64,000 bases of DNA from Ectobius pallidus (lineage: Eukaryota; Arthropoda; Insecta; Blattodea; Ectobiidae): contig CAXKWD010000005.1 in the NCBI GenBank assembly GCA_964059195.1, positions 141,695,686 to 141,759,685 on the forward strand, written 5' to 3'. The notes under the pieces were generated by a model. That model did not search any database. It saw only the letters and a program-made list of their open reading frames with translations, and had not been told where the DNA came from. Position 1 is the stretch's first letter, and the number at the start of each line of letters is the position of its first letter. This document shows positions 12,507 to 23,159 of this stretch, piece by piece. The position numbers and the translations under genes were made by a program.

Positions 12507-12841
12507 CATAGGCGTAACCAGGCCGACCATATGGGGGGGGGGGTTATAACATCCGCGGAGTCTGGGGGGTATAGAATACCCCCCAGGAAGAGGGGGGTCC
12601 GGGGGTCCTCCCCCGGAGAATTTTAAAAATTAAGATGCAAAATAACGATTTTTAAGCTTCCGGGGGTTCACCCCAGGAAATTTTTAAAAATTAAGACGCA
12701 AAATAACGAGTTTTAAGCTTCCCACGCTTTATACTTGTATTAAGTATTTTATGGGCAGACTTAGAAAAATTATACAATTTTCCTTTTTTTAATCAATGGG
12801 GGGGTTCAAACCCCCAAAAACCCCCCCTCGGTACGCCTATG
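12507..12841. mobile_element. hAT-type MITE with perfect 8-bp target duplication
   Basis: Terminal repeats are CATAGGCGTAACC and GGTACGCCTATG. The 8-base TACCTGCC is present directly outside both ends (12499-12506 and 12842-12849). Inside, about 63 bases ending in AACGATTTTTAAGCTTCC are repeated in tandem as AACGAGTTTTAAGCTTCC. G and C runs are long. No coding capacity. The 8-bp duplication fits the hAT superfamily. Confidence 0.85.
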
Positions 12842-12849
12842 TACCTGCC

Positions 12850-14740
12850 GCATCCAAGTCGATGTAATCACAAATCGCTTTATGGACATGACTTACAACT
12901 AAACTCATTCCCACGAGAAGCTATATAAAAACGTAGTCCATTGCCCACAGCTAACTTTAATCACGAAGCAAAGTCCAGAATAGCTTGAGACGAAGAAATT
13001 AATATTGTTTTAAGTGTAATGCCCGCAGGCTGTCTCAACAAGAATAATAAAACGTCCTTGATCAATAACATGGAAGTACATATCTCATGCAGGTTTGTTA
13101 GATTGCACATCTGTGTATAGAATAACCTGATCTTTAAATGCATTTTTTTACGGAACAAGTTTTTGTGAGATAACAGGTGCTGGCATAGAGCCCAGGATGT
13201 GTGCAGTTACAAGCTGAATTCTAGCGAGCCATGGTAACTGCCGAATTTATATCGTCAAAACATTTTTCTTCCAATCTACCGTCCTAAATTTCGTTTTACA
13301 TCAATGATTTTTTTACTCTACATGGTATGGAAGAAGCCTGACTTGCGGGTAAATGTAAAATTGAAGAGCTGTCTTTTTTCTTTCTTTTTTAATTTCTCCC
13401 ATTAAGTTCCTCCTTATTTTCTTGTTCATCTTTTACACATTCTCCTTCTCCCTCTGCCTCTTTATTTCTTTTCTTATTATTCACATTACATAAAATTCTC
13501 AAAAACTTATCGGACTGTTGGAAAAGTTACTATAAATTACAGTATTTCAGCTTTCGGGAAAGTTCTCAACTGTTTTCAATTTTACTACGAACATTAATAA
13601 TCTAGGTAAGATTTTCAGAGGTAATTTATGTAGGTAAAAAGAACGGCGACATAGATGAGATAATAGGTAAAAGGGGGAGACAGAAAATGCTCTTTCAATA
13701 AACTTTTTCGACAAAATACGCTCTTTGTCCTATCTTATATAATTGAAACCAAATCTCAATAATATAATGTTTAGCTAAATTATATATCTAGGTACAGTGT
13801 GCTTCAGTGGTAAAGAAAAATAATCTTACAACTAAAGTTAAATGAAAATGCATTCATATTTACGATTATTGAAGGTATATATTATGTTTGTTACGTTTTC
13901 AATCTTCATTATTCTGATGTTCACTGCAAGCCAAGGAAAAGCTATAATGAAAATTGATAACTTGAGTATTGGAATCAAGGATAATGATACCAAGTTACAG
14001 ATCTCTTAAAATGTGCGTTGGAAAAATAATAAAAGAGTAAAAGTAAAAGAGGAGAAATGGGGAAGACGCGAGAAAAGTTAGAAATTAACTTCCACTCTCA
14101 GTTTCAATTTTATTTTATTTATTCATTTATAAAGAATCACGAATGAATCTTACAGAATCGTGGGAGAAACATGAAATAAAGATAAGAAAATATGAGGATT
14201 GTGCACATGAAAATCTGAAGAAAAAAAAACAGTTACATGTTACAAAACGTGGTTCCCATATGAGCAATGGTCGTGGATGGGAACGGGTCGTGTTACAATT
14301 TCTACTTACTAATTAGCTTATTACTAAGATGAGGTGACGTACAGTAAATGTAGAAGAATAATAACTAGTCCTTATTAGGCCTAGTACAAAACTACAATAT
14401 GAAATATGGTAACATTTATTATGGAATTATATAAGATATGGCAAGCAAATAAAAGATCACAAGACGCTTTTATATTTAAATATCGAATAGTGTTGCTGTA
14501 TTTTCAAAGTATGACAACAATTCAAGCTAAGCTATTCGTACTTGGAATATGGATGACTTTATTAAGATTTATTTTTAAAGCTACCCATTTAAAATGCAAA
14601 TTACGTTGAAACATTGCTCCAGTAAATTAAACTGCATATTCTTATCTTCAGATTTCAGACTGCAATAATAATGAAAAATGTTTTACTTATAAATGTGAAG
14701 AATCCGCATTATTTCCCTCGCTATTATAGGCATTTTGCCA
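12850..14740. other. AT-rich DNA, no gene seen
   Basis: Short frames only (for example 14406-14609 plus) with no recognisable motif, and no clear repeats. Confidence 0.5.
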
Positions 14741-14743
14741 ACT

Positions 14744-14748
14744 TAAAA

Positions 14749-14803
<55 letters not shown>
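14744..14803. repeat. A run followed by (AT)n microsatellite
   Basis: About 13 A residues are followed by more than 20 AT units. It inflates a spurious plus-strand frame across 14671-14853. Confidence 0.9.
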
Positions 14804-14804
<1 letters not shown>

Positions 14805-14907
14805 CAATCTTCCTCTAGATCCAAAGTCTGTCAGTTTGACAAAAATATCATAACAGCATAAAGTATAAAATGAGTTATAGGTTTATCACTGAAGAAGAAT
14901 AATAATT

Positions 14908-15093
14908 CTAGTGTTTTAAATGCAGATGGTATCTAAGTATTCTTACAGAAAACTCTAAAGCCTTTAAGGCAATTTCTTTAAAGGCGGATGTTGTGACTCC
15001 CAGATATTGAAGGAGAGCGACACACTTCTTAGGGATAGTGCCTCTTGCACCCACCATTATGCCTTGAACTTAGATGTCTTCTAAATTACATAT
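14908..15093 (-). pseudogene. LINE reverse transcriptase C-terminal remnant
   Basis: The minus strand has an open frame from 15069 down to a TAG at 14908, 53 codons. The peptide begins VQGIMVGARGTIPKKC, then LLQYLGV, then ALEFSVRILRYHL. The VGARGTIPK pattern followed by an aliphatic helix is typical of the extreme C terminus of some non-LTR retrotransposon proteins. Upstream (15070-15093) the same frame reads ICNLEDI then a stop, so the remnant is broken. This is a decayed LINE piece, not a host gene. Confidence 0.65.
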
Positions 15094-15099
15094 GTTTTT

Positions 15100-16560
15100 T
15101 GAGATCTAATAATATAGTACATAGGATATAAAATGTCCTTAATAATAAATTAATTGCAACTAACATCCCAGTTGTACATGTACAGTTTTTATTTACAAAT
15201 TATTCGAAAAATTAAAACGTTCATATGGCTGTTACAAATGAAGTGTATATAATGAAATGTAAATGGAACCAAATATTTAAAATTAGTGTAACAACTCAGT
15301 TACTATTAATGCATTATCCACCTGCAGATTAAAATTGTATAAACTTTAGAGAGTATGTAAAGTGTAGGCCTACAATACTTTACTTTATGCCATAATTAAG
15401 ATTACTATGCACCTAAAAACACAGTTGTCAGATATCTTCTACGATATGTTGCAGTTCAACTGATGATTCTGTATAAAGTCTTCTTGTTACTCCTATGCTA
15501 TTATCATGGCAAATTTATCTCAGAAATTCTAAGGGCCCCGTAGGTTTGGACTATTAGTCTATAAATGTTATATTGAAGCTTTGGATTACATTATTTATTA
15601 ATAACGAAAAGTTTTATTTTTTACCACAAATAAAGTTATTTTTATTGGTTCTTAAGTTTTGTTCAATTAAAATTTATAACTTTTCCAGGTTATTATTGTT
15701 ATTTTTCCATTAAGACGCCATCCGAATGAGCACATGTTCTTGGTCCAGAAATATATATCTTATATATCTAAATATACAAACTACGTATACAATCAACTCC
15801 ACCCATCCACTGCAATAGTAAGAAACAAATTTTTAAAAGAAGTTATATAAAAATAAGAATTTATATAATAGACTTATTTTGTACTTAAATTTGTAATTCT
15901 TGAGATAATGAATTCAGGGTTCTTCTGGGTAACCTCTTAGTTTCATTTAAGCACACAGTTTGGTATATATCATTTCGCTGCAACTTTACTATAGGCCTGC
16001 AGTTCAAGTTTGAATCAAATTGGATAAAATGGTAGATTTTGGAATTTCAACCGCGCCTTGTCTTAACCTTTTCACTTCTACTACCGTATAAATTCGTCAT
16101 CCATACTGTATAAAATTTGAGATAAAATCAAGACACTAGTTTTGTGCTTGTCACTTGAGCATTGCATAGTCTTGAATTGAATGATTTAATGCTCCAGTAA
16201 GGTTCTGGTTTGTATGAGTGCTTCACTGGGAATACTGTATACGCAATCCTGCAGGAATCACATCCCCGGATGAATAAACTCTTCCAAGACGCCTCTAAAT
16301 GTCAGGTCAGGCTGCTGAGATCAGTCGCGTTTGCATGCAAACGTATAAAACGGAAGCTGTGGGAATTGGTCACCTCGGATGTGGTCTTAAACCGGTATCA
16401 GTGGGTTATGATTAAGGTTGTGACAAATTGAGATCTGATCTATTCCATCGATCTCTTATCAGTGTATAAAAAGTATCAAGTATGTTTCACTTAATTTTCT
16501 ATCGCAATTGCCTCATTTAATAAATGCTAGGATAATATGAGCAAATAATAATGCCTTTAT
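15100..16560. other. AT-rich DNA, no gene seen
   Basis: It contains one reversed copy of the short dispersed motif (16062-16111). A 73-codon plus frame (16210-16431) in a GC-richer patch has no recognisable content. Confidence 0.45.
16062..16111 (-). repeat. Short dispersed motif, copy 2 (reverse)
   Basis: The reverse complement reads GACGAATTTATACGGTAGTAG then AAGTGAAAAGG, matching the copies at 9309 and 26079. Confidence 0.55.
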
Positions 16561-16569
16561 TGCAACCAG

Positions 16570-16738
16570 TGGTCATAGTATGATGGATGGAGCTCTGTTG
16601 AAGAAACAGGATCCCGAGAAAATCTGCCCCGCCCCCCTTTTATCCACCACAAATTCCACATGGATCCACCGAGATTCGATCCCAGGTCCCAGCGGCGGAA
16701 GGCGAGCGGTCTAACCGCTCAGGCATGGGAGCGGCCTG
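16570..16738 (-). repeat. tRNA-derived SINE, family E
   Basis: The minus strand carries a B-box-like CTGGGATCGAATCTC and a tRNA-like head (GAGCGGTTAGACCGCTC). The body CCACCACAAATTCCACATGG and CCCGAGAAAATCTGCCCC is shared with 23160-23320 in the same orientation. Confidence 0.7.
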
Positions 16739-16742
16739 AAAT

Positions 16743-17063
16743 ATGAGCTTATATTACATTAATTTACATTTAGGCTATATTTTACTATTATTTATTCTTA
16801 TTGTTATATTTATTATTTCTAGTGGTTCTGTGAATAGTAGACCTCGCGGACCAAAAGGCCTAAGATCAGCTCTTCATCAGTTAAAAGACCACCATCATTC
16901 ACATAATGTTGAGATTTCTCGAAATCGATGGTCTATTCGGGCCTATTTTAATTCATTGCATAATAATATAAAGTCAGTGGTAAGCGAATCCCAATCCGTG
17001 ATTCGTCTGCGCAAGAAGGCAAATCCCGAAAACTCAAGTCAAATAGACCGACCGGATTTTTAA
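16743..17063 (+). CDS. Candidate small protein or exon, unrecognised
   Basis: An open frame of 106 codons starts with a strongly hydrophobic N terminus (ILLLFILIVIFIISS) that looks like a signal peptide or membrane anchor. A basic, His-rich segment (RPRGPKGLRSALHQLKDHHH) and a polar tail follow. Alternatively 16743-16822 is not coding: it ends in a good pyrimidine tract and acceptor (TTTATTATTTCTAG), and a donor GTAAGC begins at 16980, giving an exon at 16823-16979 of 157 bases in the same frame. I recognise no family. The hydrophobic run could simply be the translated pyrimidine tract. It lies between two SINEs with no known gene nearby. Confidence 0.25.
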   Translation: MSLYYINLHLGYILLLFILIVIFIISSGSVNSRPRGPKGLRSALHQLKDHHHSHNVEISRNRWSIRAYFNSLHNNIKSVVSESQSVIRLRKKANPENSSQIDRPDF

Positions 17064-17170
17064 CACTTGATCTTCCGCAAGTAAATATATGTCATTACTG
17101 ACTTGGCCAACCCACACAATACTTATTAACACTGAATCTACCGGTGTTAATGTATTAGGCCCGTGTAATT

Positions 17171-17372
17171 CCCGAGATGGTAACGTCTTGGATTAGCATT
17201 CGAGAGGTCTCAGGTTCAAATCCCGTGGCCGGCCAATTTGTCATGGGTTTCTTTCGTGGTTTCCCCAGTCATAAAGCAAATTCCGAATTGGATAATTGCT
17301 TCCCATTACTCATCCTAGCTATTTCATCCTGTATCATTGAAATTTACTGACGCCATAAAATAACCAACAAAA
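17171..17372 (+). repeat. tRNA-derived SINE, family A, head and body
   Basis: CCGAGATGGTAACGTCTTGG, a perfect B-box-like GGTTCAAATCC, and GTGGCCGGCCAATTTG match the other family A copies. The tail is missing here; a tail-like piece occurs at 17655-17730. Confidence 0.8.
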
Positions 17373-17632
17373 ATTCTAATTGTTTGATTTGTCATCTTTT
17401 CTCCATAGTAGAAAATACTTTAATATGAATTTTTGTACATTTAAATTGTGTAGTATTAAAATTTTGTAATATTTGTAATTTGTAATCTTATGTACAAGCA
17501 ATGTTGCAGGGTTCTTAGCCAGTGTGGACATTTAGGTATATTAACAGTTAATGTGTGGATATGGTATGTATGGATATGGTAAGTGCAATAAAATTAACAC
17601 AATTTTGTTTCATAAAAAAAAAAAAAAAACAA
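17373..17632 (+). other. Possible polyadenylated retrocopy tail
   Basis: The segment ends with an AATAAA hexamer (about 17587-17592), about 20 bases, then 16 A residues (17617-17632), the arrangement expected of a reverse-transcribed polyadenylated RNA. It lies between the head and tail of a family A SINE. No parent gene is recognised and no target duplication is obvious. Confidence 0.35.
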
Positions 17633-17654
17633 ATAAATAATTGGCTTACTGGAA

Positions 17655-17730
17655 TACATACAGAACCTGAACTCCTGATATGGTCTCGTTGCTCAAAGGA
17701 GTATACAGATGAATTAAAAAAAATAAAAGT
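17655..17730 (+). repeat. Family A SINE tail fragment
   Basis: GAACTCCTGATATGG, CTCGT and AAAGGAGTATA match the family tail at 61730-61790. An A-rich end follows. A 115-codon plus-strand frame (17555-17902) runs across the poly(A) and this tail, so its first half is not a real protein; the part after 17730 has no recognisable motif. Confidence 0.7.
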
Positions 17731-17904
17731 TTCTGTTAAAGGCACTGTGAAAGATGATGTTGAAGCATTAAATAAAACAAACATGAAGCCATCATTTTTT
17801 ACTGTGAAATTATCCAGAAACGATGAATTACAGGTCATTTTAGAAAGCCTGTATCCCACTTTTACTAAAGTGATTATTCTAATCATTCGTGGAATTCTGT
17901 GAAA

Positions 17905-18520
17905 GATTAAAATATGTGGGCTGTTCCATTACACTGTATTACAGATAACGACATGCATGCAGAAAATATCTGTGATGCTTATCATACTTGACAATGAGTA
18001 GAACTTTGCGTGAACGTCATTTTAAATTCTGTTTACAAAACTTCATTCTTTATGTAAGTGATTGCTTCTGTCTTAAACGTGAACTCATTTATACAGGCTA
18101 CTTGGAGTTGTTTATTTTCAGAGTCTGTAGTTTATTCCTCCTCATAGTGCTATTAATAATTATCAATAGCGGCAGCTCATTCATATTTCTTTTGACTCTC
18201 TTAAGTTATTACTAATGATGTTCCATTCAGACAAATAGTCTTTTTACTAACGGGCCTTATGATGTCATTTCCGTTTACTCTCATATGCTAATCGAGTTGC
18301 ACAGGCCCATTCTTAGCAGGTTGTATGACGAATAGAACATCTTCCGCACGCCTTCATCTTTATGAATAAAGAAAACTTCTCTCTTTCCTCTTCTCTTCCT
18401 ATAAAGTAACTTATATTTTTAACAGTATAAATTTGAATTATTTTGGTTATGTTTAATACTAGATATGACTGAGCCGTACTGTGGGGCATAATGGCTCCAG
18501 TTTGAGGTTTCAGCACCTAG
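17905..18520. other. AT-rich DNA, no gene seen
   Basis: Only short open frames without motifs. Confidence 0.45.
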
Positions 18521-18527
18521 ATTAATT

Positions 18528-18800
18528 TTGTTACGCTTATTTTCAGAGAGAGAGAGAGAGAATGAAGAGGGACAGGTGGTAAGCCCATCGCCTTACAACC
18601 CCCCTCCGAAAACTAAGGTATTAATTGGACACCGAAAGGGTCGAGGAATTTTGTCCAGAGGCTCTAATTTATGCTACATTAAATCTACTATACGGGCCCC
18701 TAAGCTTAAAGTCTCTCCATCGACAGCGGCCGGGTTTGATCCTCCGATTTTTTCGGATTTAGAGGCGGGCACGCTACCTCTACACCTTCGCCCCCCCTAA
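18528..18800. repeat. GA run followed by probable SINE-like repeat
   Basis: GAGAGAGAGAGAGA at about 18547-18560 is followed by GC-richer sequence containing GCCGGGTTTGATCCTCC, a B-box-like motif, and ending in a C run. No second copy was found here, so the family is unconfirmed. Confidence 0.3.
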
Positions 18801-18998
18801 CTCTTAACAATTTGAAAGCTATATTTGTGAAGAATAATACGCTGAAATAAGGAACACTGGAAAAGTTAGAATATTTTATTGTTCGATAAGGTATCCCGTT
18901 TTTTTGTTTTGATTTTGTTTTACAGTCTGATCATGGCGGCTATATGAGAGGGAGACTTCCAATAACAGTAGTATTAGATAACGTGTATCACTGCGCCA

Positions 18999-19378
18999 GT
19001 GAATATATGTATAACATTTCACGCGCATCTCAGCGGTGTCGAAGAAGTTGCCTATACATTGCGGCGACGTAACAATTTGGAGGTGTTGTCAAGGAAAGCA
19101 AGATCTCTGAGGAATGTGATCCACTTCCCGGACCAGAAGTGCGTGGGCCTCCATCGATACATTTCTGATAAAAATCCTCGTTTCGAACTTGTTGAATGTG
19201 CGAAATCTGATGAGAAATCGGATGTAATCCGTGCACTGCACTTGCCCCGCCACACCCTATTTATTAATTTAAACGCATGTAAATTGGCAGGGCGTGACTT
19301 CTGGAATGTCAGGGCGTTGTCCCCAACCTGTGGGGATCTGTCTCCAACAACAGACATGTGTTTATAAACGTACTCCAT
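18999..19378. other. GC-richer island with overlapping frames on both strands
   Basis: A plus-strand frame of 122 codons (18999-19367) and a minus-strand frame of 108 codons (19052-19378) overlap. Neither shows domains I recognise. Overlapping long frames on both strands in an otherwise AT-rich area suggest a piece of a repeat with high GC rather than two genes. It contains the short palindromic stretch CCCCAACCTGTGGGG. Confidence 0.25.
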
Positions 19379-19489
19379 AACGTCGACTTATTTTCAACAC
19401 AATAAAATGTAATGTACTTGCGTTTCTTTTCAGAGATTAATAGTTTTGCTCCAAGCGCAACAGTGCGATAACAGATTCCTCTTGCAAAA

Positions 19490-19690
19490 GCGACATAAAA
19501 TAATGTACTGTTCGTGTCATTTTAAGAAGGCCTCGTCCCAAACCATCGCCGAAACAAAAGAATATAATAGCATTGTTCCCTAATTCGAAAATCTGCGCCG
19601 ATACCGACACCGACAAAGAAGAGGTGTTCTTGTAGTCTCGTGGCTTTCTAACGTGTTGCCACTGTCATTCACCACTTACAAGTAAACTTA
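19490..19690. repeat. Dispersed repeat, copy 2
   Basis: This is the partner of 228-420, with the same ordered blocks (AGAAGGCCTC, ACAAAAGAATATAATA, CGAAAATCTGC, TTGTAGTC). Unrecognised family. Confidence 0.65.
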
Positions 19691-19699
19691 CTGTAGTAC

Positions 19700-20890
19700 G
19701 TATTTGGCAACATTGTGCTGGACTGCAGACAAGTGTGAATACGCCTAATTACTTTTCTATTCACTGATTGACAGGACGAAGAGGATTAGGGTGGCAGCAG
19801 GTGGAGGCAGTTCTTGATAAAGAAGTGGCACCCACAATATAACTTACTGTATTCTTCAGGTGTTTCCATTGACGTCCTTACAGCAATCTTTCTTTGATAG
19901 GTCCCATTGCAAGACTTTTGTCTTTTACCTAAAGGACAATCTTTTAGTATATTTCTTAGTTATCAGTAGCTTATTGTAAATTTAATAGGTATAGTGCAGT
20001 TACTCATTGGATGGCCAGTCGGCTTCAAAGGTTTCGGTGTTTCTTTATGTTAATTGATCTGACCAAAACAAAAGCACCGTTGCAATATTCTCTCAATGTT
20101 ATCACTGACCTCAGTTATTCCTTCGCTTTATTCAGTTCACACGTGTTATTGTTTACTGTAACTTGATCTTGCAACAACGCATGTCACTCCACGCGGAGTA
20201 GACGAGTAGCTGTCAAAATCGCCACAGGACATTCTTAGAGTTTGATTGGCTGGGGTAACTAGCTGATTGGTGCGGTAAAACAAAGAACATGGGTTGAGCT
20301 GTCGGCAAACTTTTCCTCCTAACGAAAGGAAGCCGCCTGGGTATGCAATGAGTAACTGGACTATACATATTATATTCATGTTTGCTGAAGTTATGTATAT
20401 ACAGCATTCTCAATTAAATGGGTGTTGGATCGTTCTGAAGAAAGTCATTTTACTGCTAAGAAGTGCTTTCCTACTTTTCCCGCCCATAACCATCTGTTTT
20501 ACAGCAGCTCTTCCTGGAGAAATACACAGATGCCTTAAAGAAGCAATTCCCAATCTTTTAAATGACACTATTTATTTTCTTCGCTGTCATCAGCTACCGG
20601 AAGCTATTTAGCCCACTTATTCTCATGGCGTGCTACCCCATTGAACATTGGCAGACTTTGAGTTTTTGATGTGGTGGCTTATGTTACTCATAAATATGAG
20701 ACGTAATCAATCATCTCATCTCAAACCAAGTGACCAAGGGGCAAACATTTATGCTAAAGTGTTAAGGAGCTACCTTCTCCTGGCTGCCTACAATCTAATG
20801 TAATTTTATTAGCTGTAGTAGGCCTAATACTTGTTACAATCAACTCTTTATTTTTCCAAAACCGAAAGATGCTGAAAAATCACGATTACA
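19700..20890. other. No gene seen
   Basis: A 105-codon plus-strand frame (20294-20611) overlaps minus-strand frames and shows no domain I recognise. No repeat ends were identified. Confidence 0.35.
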
Positions 20891-20913
20891 TATTTATTGT
20901 AGGAGAAAAATTC

Positions 20914-20986
20914 CTCCGACACTGGGACTTGAACCCAGGACCTTTGGCTATTCGCGCCAATGCTCTACCAACTGAGCTAAGCCAGA
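20914..20986 (-). tRNA. tRNA-like sequence, anticodon position GAA
   Basis: All 73 bases fit a cloverleaf. The acceptor TCTGGCT/TGTCGGA has wobble pairs and one mismatch next to the D arm. The D stem is GCTC/GAGC, the anticodon stem TTGGC/GCCAA, and the T stem CTGGG/CCCAG is perfect with loop TTCAAGT. The anticodon loop GCGAATA puts GAA (Phe) at 34-36, but position 33 is C instead of the almost universal U. A and B boxes are intact. I think it is a SINE-type or pseudogene copy more likely than a working tRNA-Phe. Confidence 0.5.
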
Positions 20987-21046
20987 GTTCAATTCAGAGG
21001 CAATTAGTCATAGGAGAGAGGTTCCATCTGGCGCTGTGAATTGAAC

Positions 21047-21119
21047 TCCGGCTTAGCTCAGTAGGTAGAGCATTGGCGCGAATAGCCAAAGGTCCTGGGT
21101 TCAAGTCCAAGTGTCGGAG
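21047..21119 (+). tRNA. Second tRNA-like copy, divergent from the first
   Basis: This has the same 73-base fold and the same GCGAATA anticodon loop. The T stem CTGGG/CCAAG has one mismatch and the acceptor is TCCGGCT/TGTCGGA. It is slightly more decayed in the T arm than its partner at 20914-20986 and faces away from it across about 60 bases. Confidence 0.45.
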
Positions 21120-21536
21120 GAATTTTTCTCCTACAATATTCTCATGTAATGTCCACCAGAGACAAAATCTGTGGTTCATGAAAGCTTATGTATCTACATA
21201 TTTATTGTTCACAGATAATATATCTTTTGCTTCTGTGGCTGAAAATTCCTCTGTATGAATGTGTATTTGTGTTTGTATGTGGACTTATACCACTTTTATA
21301 TAGAAAGGTGTTTTTTCTGTTTATTATCGTATTGAAATGTCTTCTCTGAAAGATAATTAAGTACAGGATTCAGTAGAATCTTTTGCAGCTGTACATCATT
21401 CAGGACCGGTTTCTGTTAAGTTTTCATAAATAGTTCTTGAATTATGAAGACAGTCCTGGAAATTGCATATAGTGGAGATAAAAGTTTCCTGCTAGGCGTA
21501 TAAGAAAAGAGGTGTGGGCAGAAAGAGCTTTATCGG

Positions 21537-21671
21537 TTAGGTCATACTTGTCAAGATATATTCATCATATGCAGAGGTCAACACTTCCTTCGCAATACCT
21601 GCGATACCTTCCTTTTTGATTCTTGCAAGCTCATGGATAGCATGCTTGTTATCACGCAGTCCTGCCAAGTG
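21537..21671 (-). CDS. Unrecognised short coding-like exon with stop
   Basis: On the minus strand an acceptor-like AAAAGTGCAG ends just before 21671. An open frame of 44 codons then runs to a TAA at 21537-21539; the frame is open back to 21704. The peptide starts HLAGLRDNKHAIHELARIKK, continues EGIAGIAKEVL and ends in TSMT. The balanced, helix-like composition is unlike chance frames nearby. It could be the last exon of a gene or the C terminus of a transposase. No family is recognised. Confidence 0.3.
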   Translation of the reverse strand, partial: HLAGLRDNKHAIHELARIKKEGIAGIAKEVLTSAYDEYILTSMT

Positions 21672-22129
21672 CTGCACTTTTATGAGTCCGGGTTGAGAGA
21701 AATTTCAGGGAGGGTTTTTCGTGGGCTATGTAACGGGTTATTTGGAAATGATAGATTAATGTATCGATATTTATCTAGAGGGAAATACCAAAACTTGAGC
21801 TCTAGAGGATAGTTTTATTAATAAAATGCAAATTAAAATATGGGGAAGCAGGGCAGTTAATTAGACCATGTATGCCTTTTCTGAGCGGAAAATGCAATGA
21901 ACCTCCTGATAAATGTTGTGTTCAGGGCTTGCTTGCTGTTTGGTACTCGGGTAACGCCGAAATTTACTCACAATCTATTAAGAAATTTAGGCCTTCAGCT
22001 ATATGAAATTTTTAAAAAAGTACAGCTCTCTTACTGCAGTACCATCTGTGCAAAAGTTGCATTGCAATTTATTGGTCTTACATACTACAGTCGGTATACT
22101 ACCTTTTGATTTAGGTTCGAAAATAATTT

Positions 22130-22390
22130 ACGCTTAGGCAGGATGCGGAATCATGAACTTCTAATGTCTAGGCCATCCCTGAGCAACTGAGGGGAAACGT
22201 TTTAGTACCCCACCCATGCTGTGACGTATGAAACCTGCTCTTCATGTTCATTGTCACGTCGAAACTGCTTTATTCTGACGTCAAGGGCGACTGTAATGGG
22301 AGACATTACCCCACCGCACAGTGGCACAATGTGAACCAGTTGCGTACCCGTGGTCTAGGCTTTTGCTCTTAACCGCTCTACTATACAGAC
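22130..22390. repeat. Probable SINE-like or other interspersed repeat
   Basis: GC content rises and words such as GACATTACCCCACCGCACAG and TGGTCTAGGCTTTTGCTCTTA resemble the head of a reversed tRNA-like repeat. There is no second copy in the window, so this is tentative. Confidence 0.25.
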
Positions 22391-23150
22391 TGTTGTGAAT
22401 TTAATCCTTTGTGGCTTTAGTCGTAATCAGGATTAGGAGTTTTAGGTGCGATTTTCATGTGGAAAAAGGAAGGGAAAAGTGCTAAAAATAAGCCAAAATA
22501 GGGGACAAAAATCCTACTAAACTCGTTGTATAATAAACTTACAATCACGAACAGCAGGCTACTGACTAATTCTGTGAAATTAAAAAGAAATAAGTTATGG
22601 AGTATTTAGTCATTTTTCATTATTGCTGGTGTACCTTCAGTTCGCCGAATGCAGATAGGTTCACTATTCCTACATTCATTGTAAGCTGATGAACAGTTCA
22701 TTGGAAATTACTTAAGGTCTTAAGATATTGGAACGAAACCAAGATAAGCTAATTAGTATATAATACAACACAACAGAACTTAAAAGTTAGGCGATGAAGT
22801 TCGCTATAGCTATAGAAGATTATTAAAAAGCTGCTGTTCAATACAAAAAAGGGGGAAAGGGAGATTATGGTCATGGTGGAGGAAAAAGGGATAAAAGCTC
22901 TAAAAAGGGAGATAAACGTGGTTCAAAATTATCTCCGTTCTCAGCTATAGGCAGGTGTGCACCTGAAAATCCTAATTCTGAATTTTTAAAAATGTAATGA
23001 CGCGTGAATGAGTGGTTCGAAGTTCTGCGATTGTTATTTTAAACTGTAGTTGTCGCTGATTCATGTCCTCATGTTCAGGTTGATGTAGGGGTGTTGATTG
23101 GGAAGGGTTCCTTGTAAGAATTCAGCCTGAAGTAAAGATATTTAATAATT
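22391..23150. other. No gene seen
   Basis: A purine-rich stretch at 22840-22920 gives low-complexity frames. Nothing else is supported. Confidence 0.4.
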
Positions 23151-23159
23151 CTTGATTGC

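Larger units (their letters stand above)
20895..21138. repeat. Long inverted repeat whose arms are tRNA-like genes
   Basis: Arms 20895-20996 and 21036-21138 are near reverse complements, beginning TATTGTAGGAGAAAAATTCC and ending with its complement. Each arm carries a full tRNA-like cloverleaf, oriented outward from the centre. The loop is about 40 bases. Similarity fades beyond the ends (ATTACAT words on both sides). Confidence 0.85.

Noticed and set aside
17555..17902. Two overlapping frames (plus 115, minus 112 codons)
   Set aside because: Both cross a poly(A) run and a SINE tail, so most of the translation is from repeats.
18999..19378. Possible upstream integrin exon or independent gene in a GC-richer island
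   Set aside because: No signal peptide, no FG-GAP-like sequence, and equally long frames on the other strand.
20914..21119. Two functional tRNA-Phe genes
   Set aside because: C instead of U at position 33, imperfect acceptor pairing, and the shared repeat ends favour a tRNA-derived element; kept only as tRNA-like.
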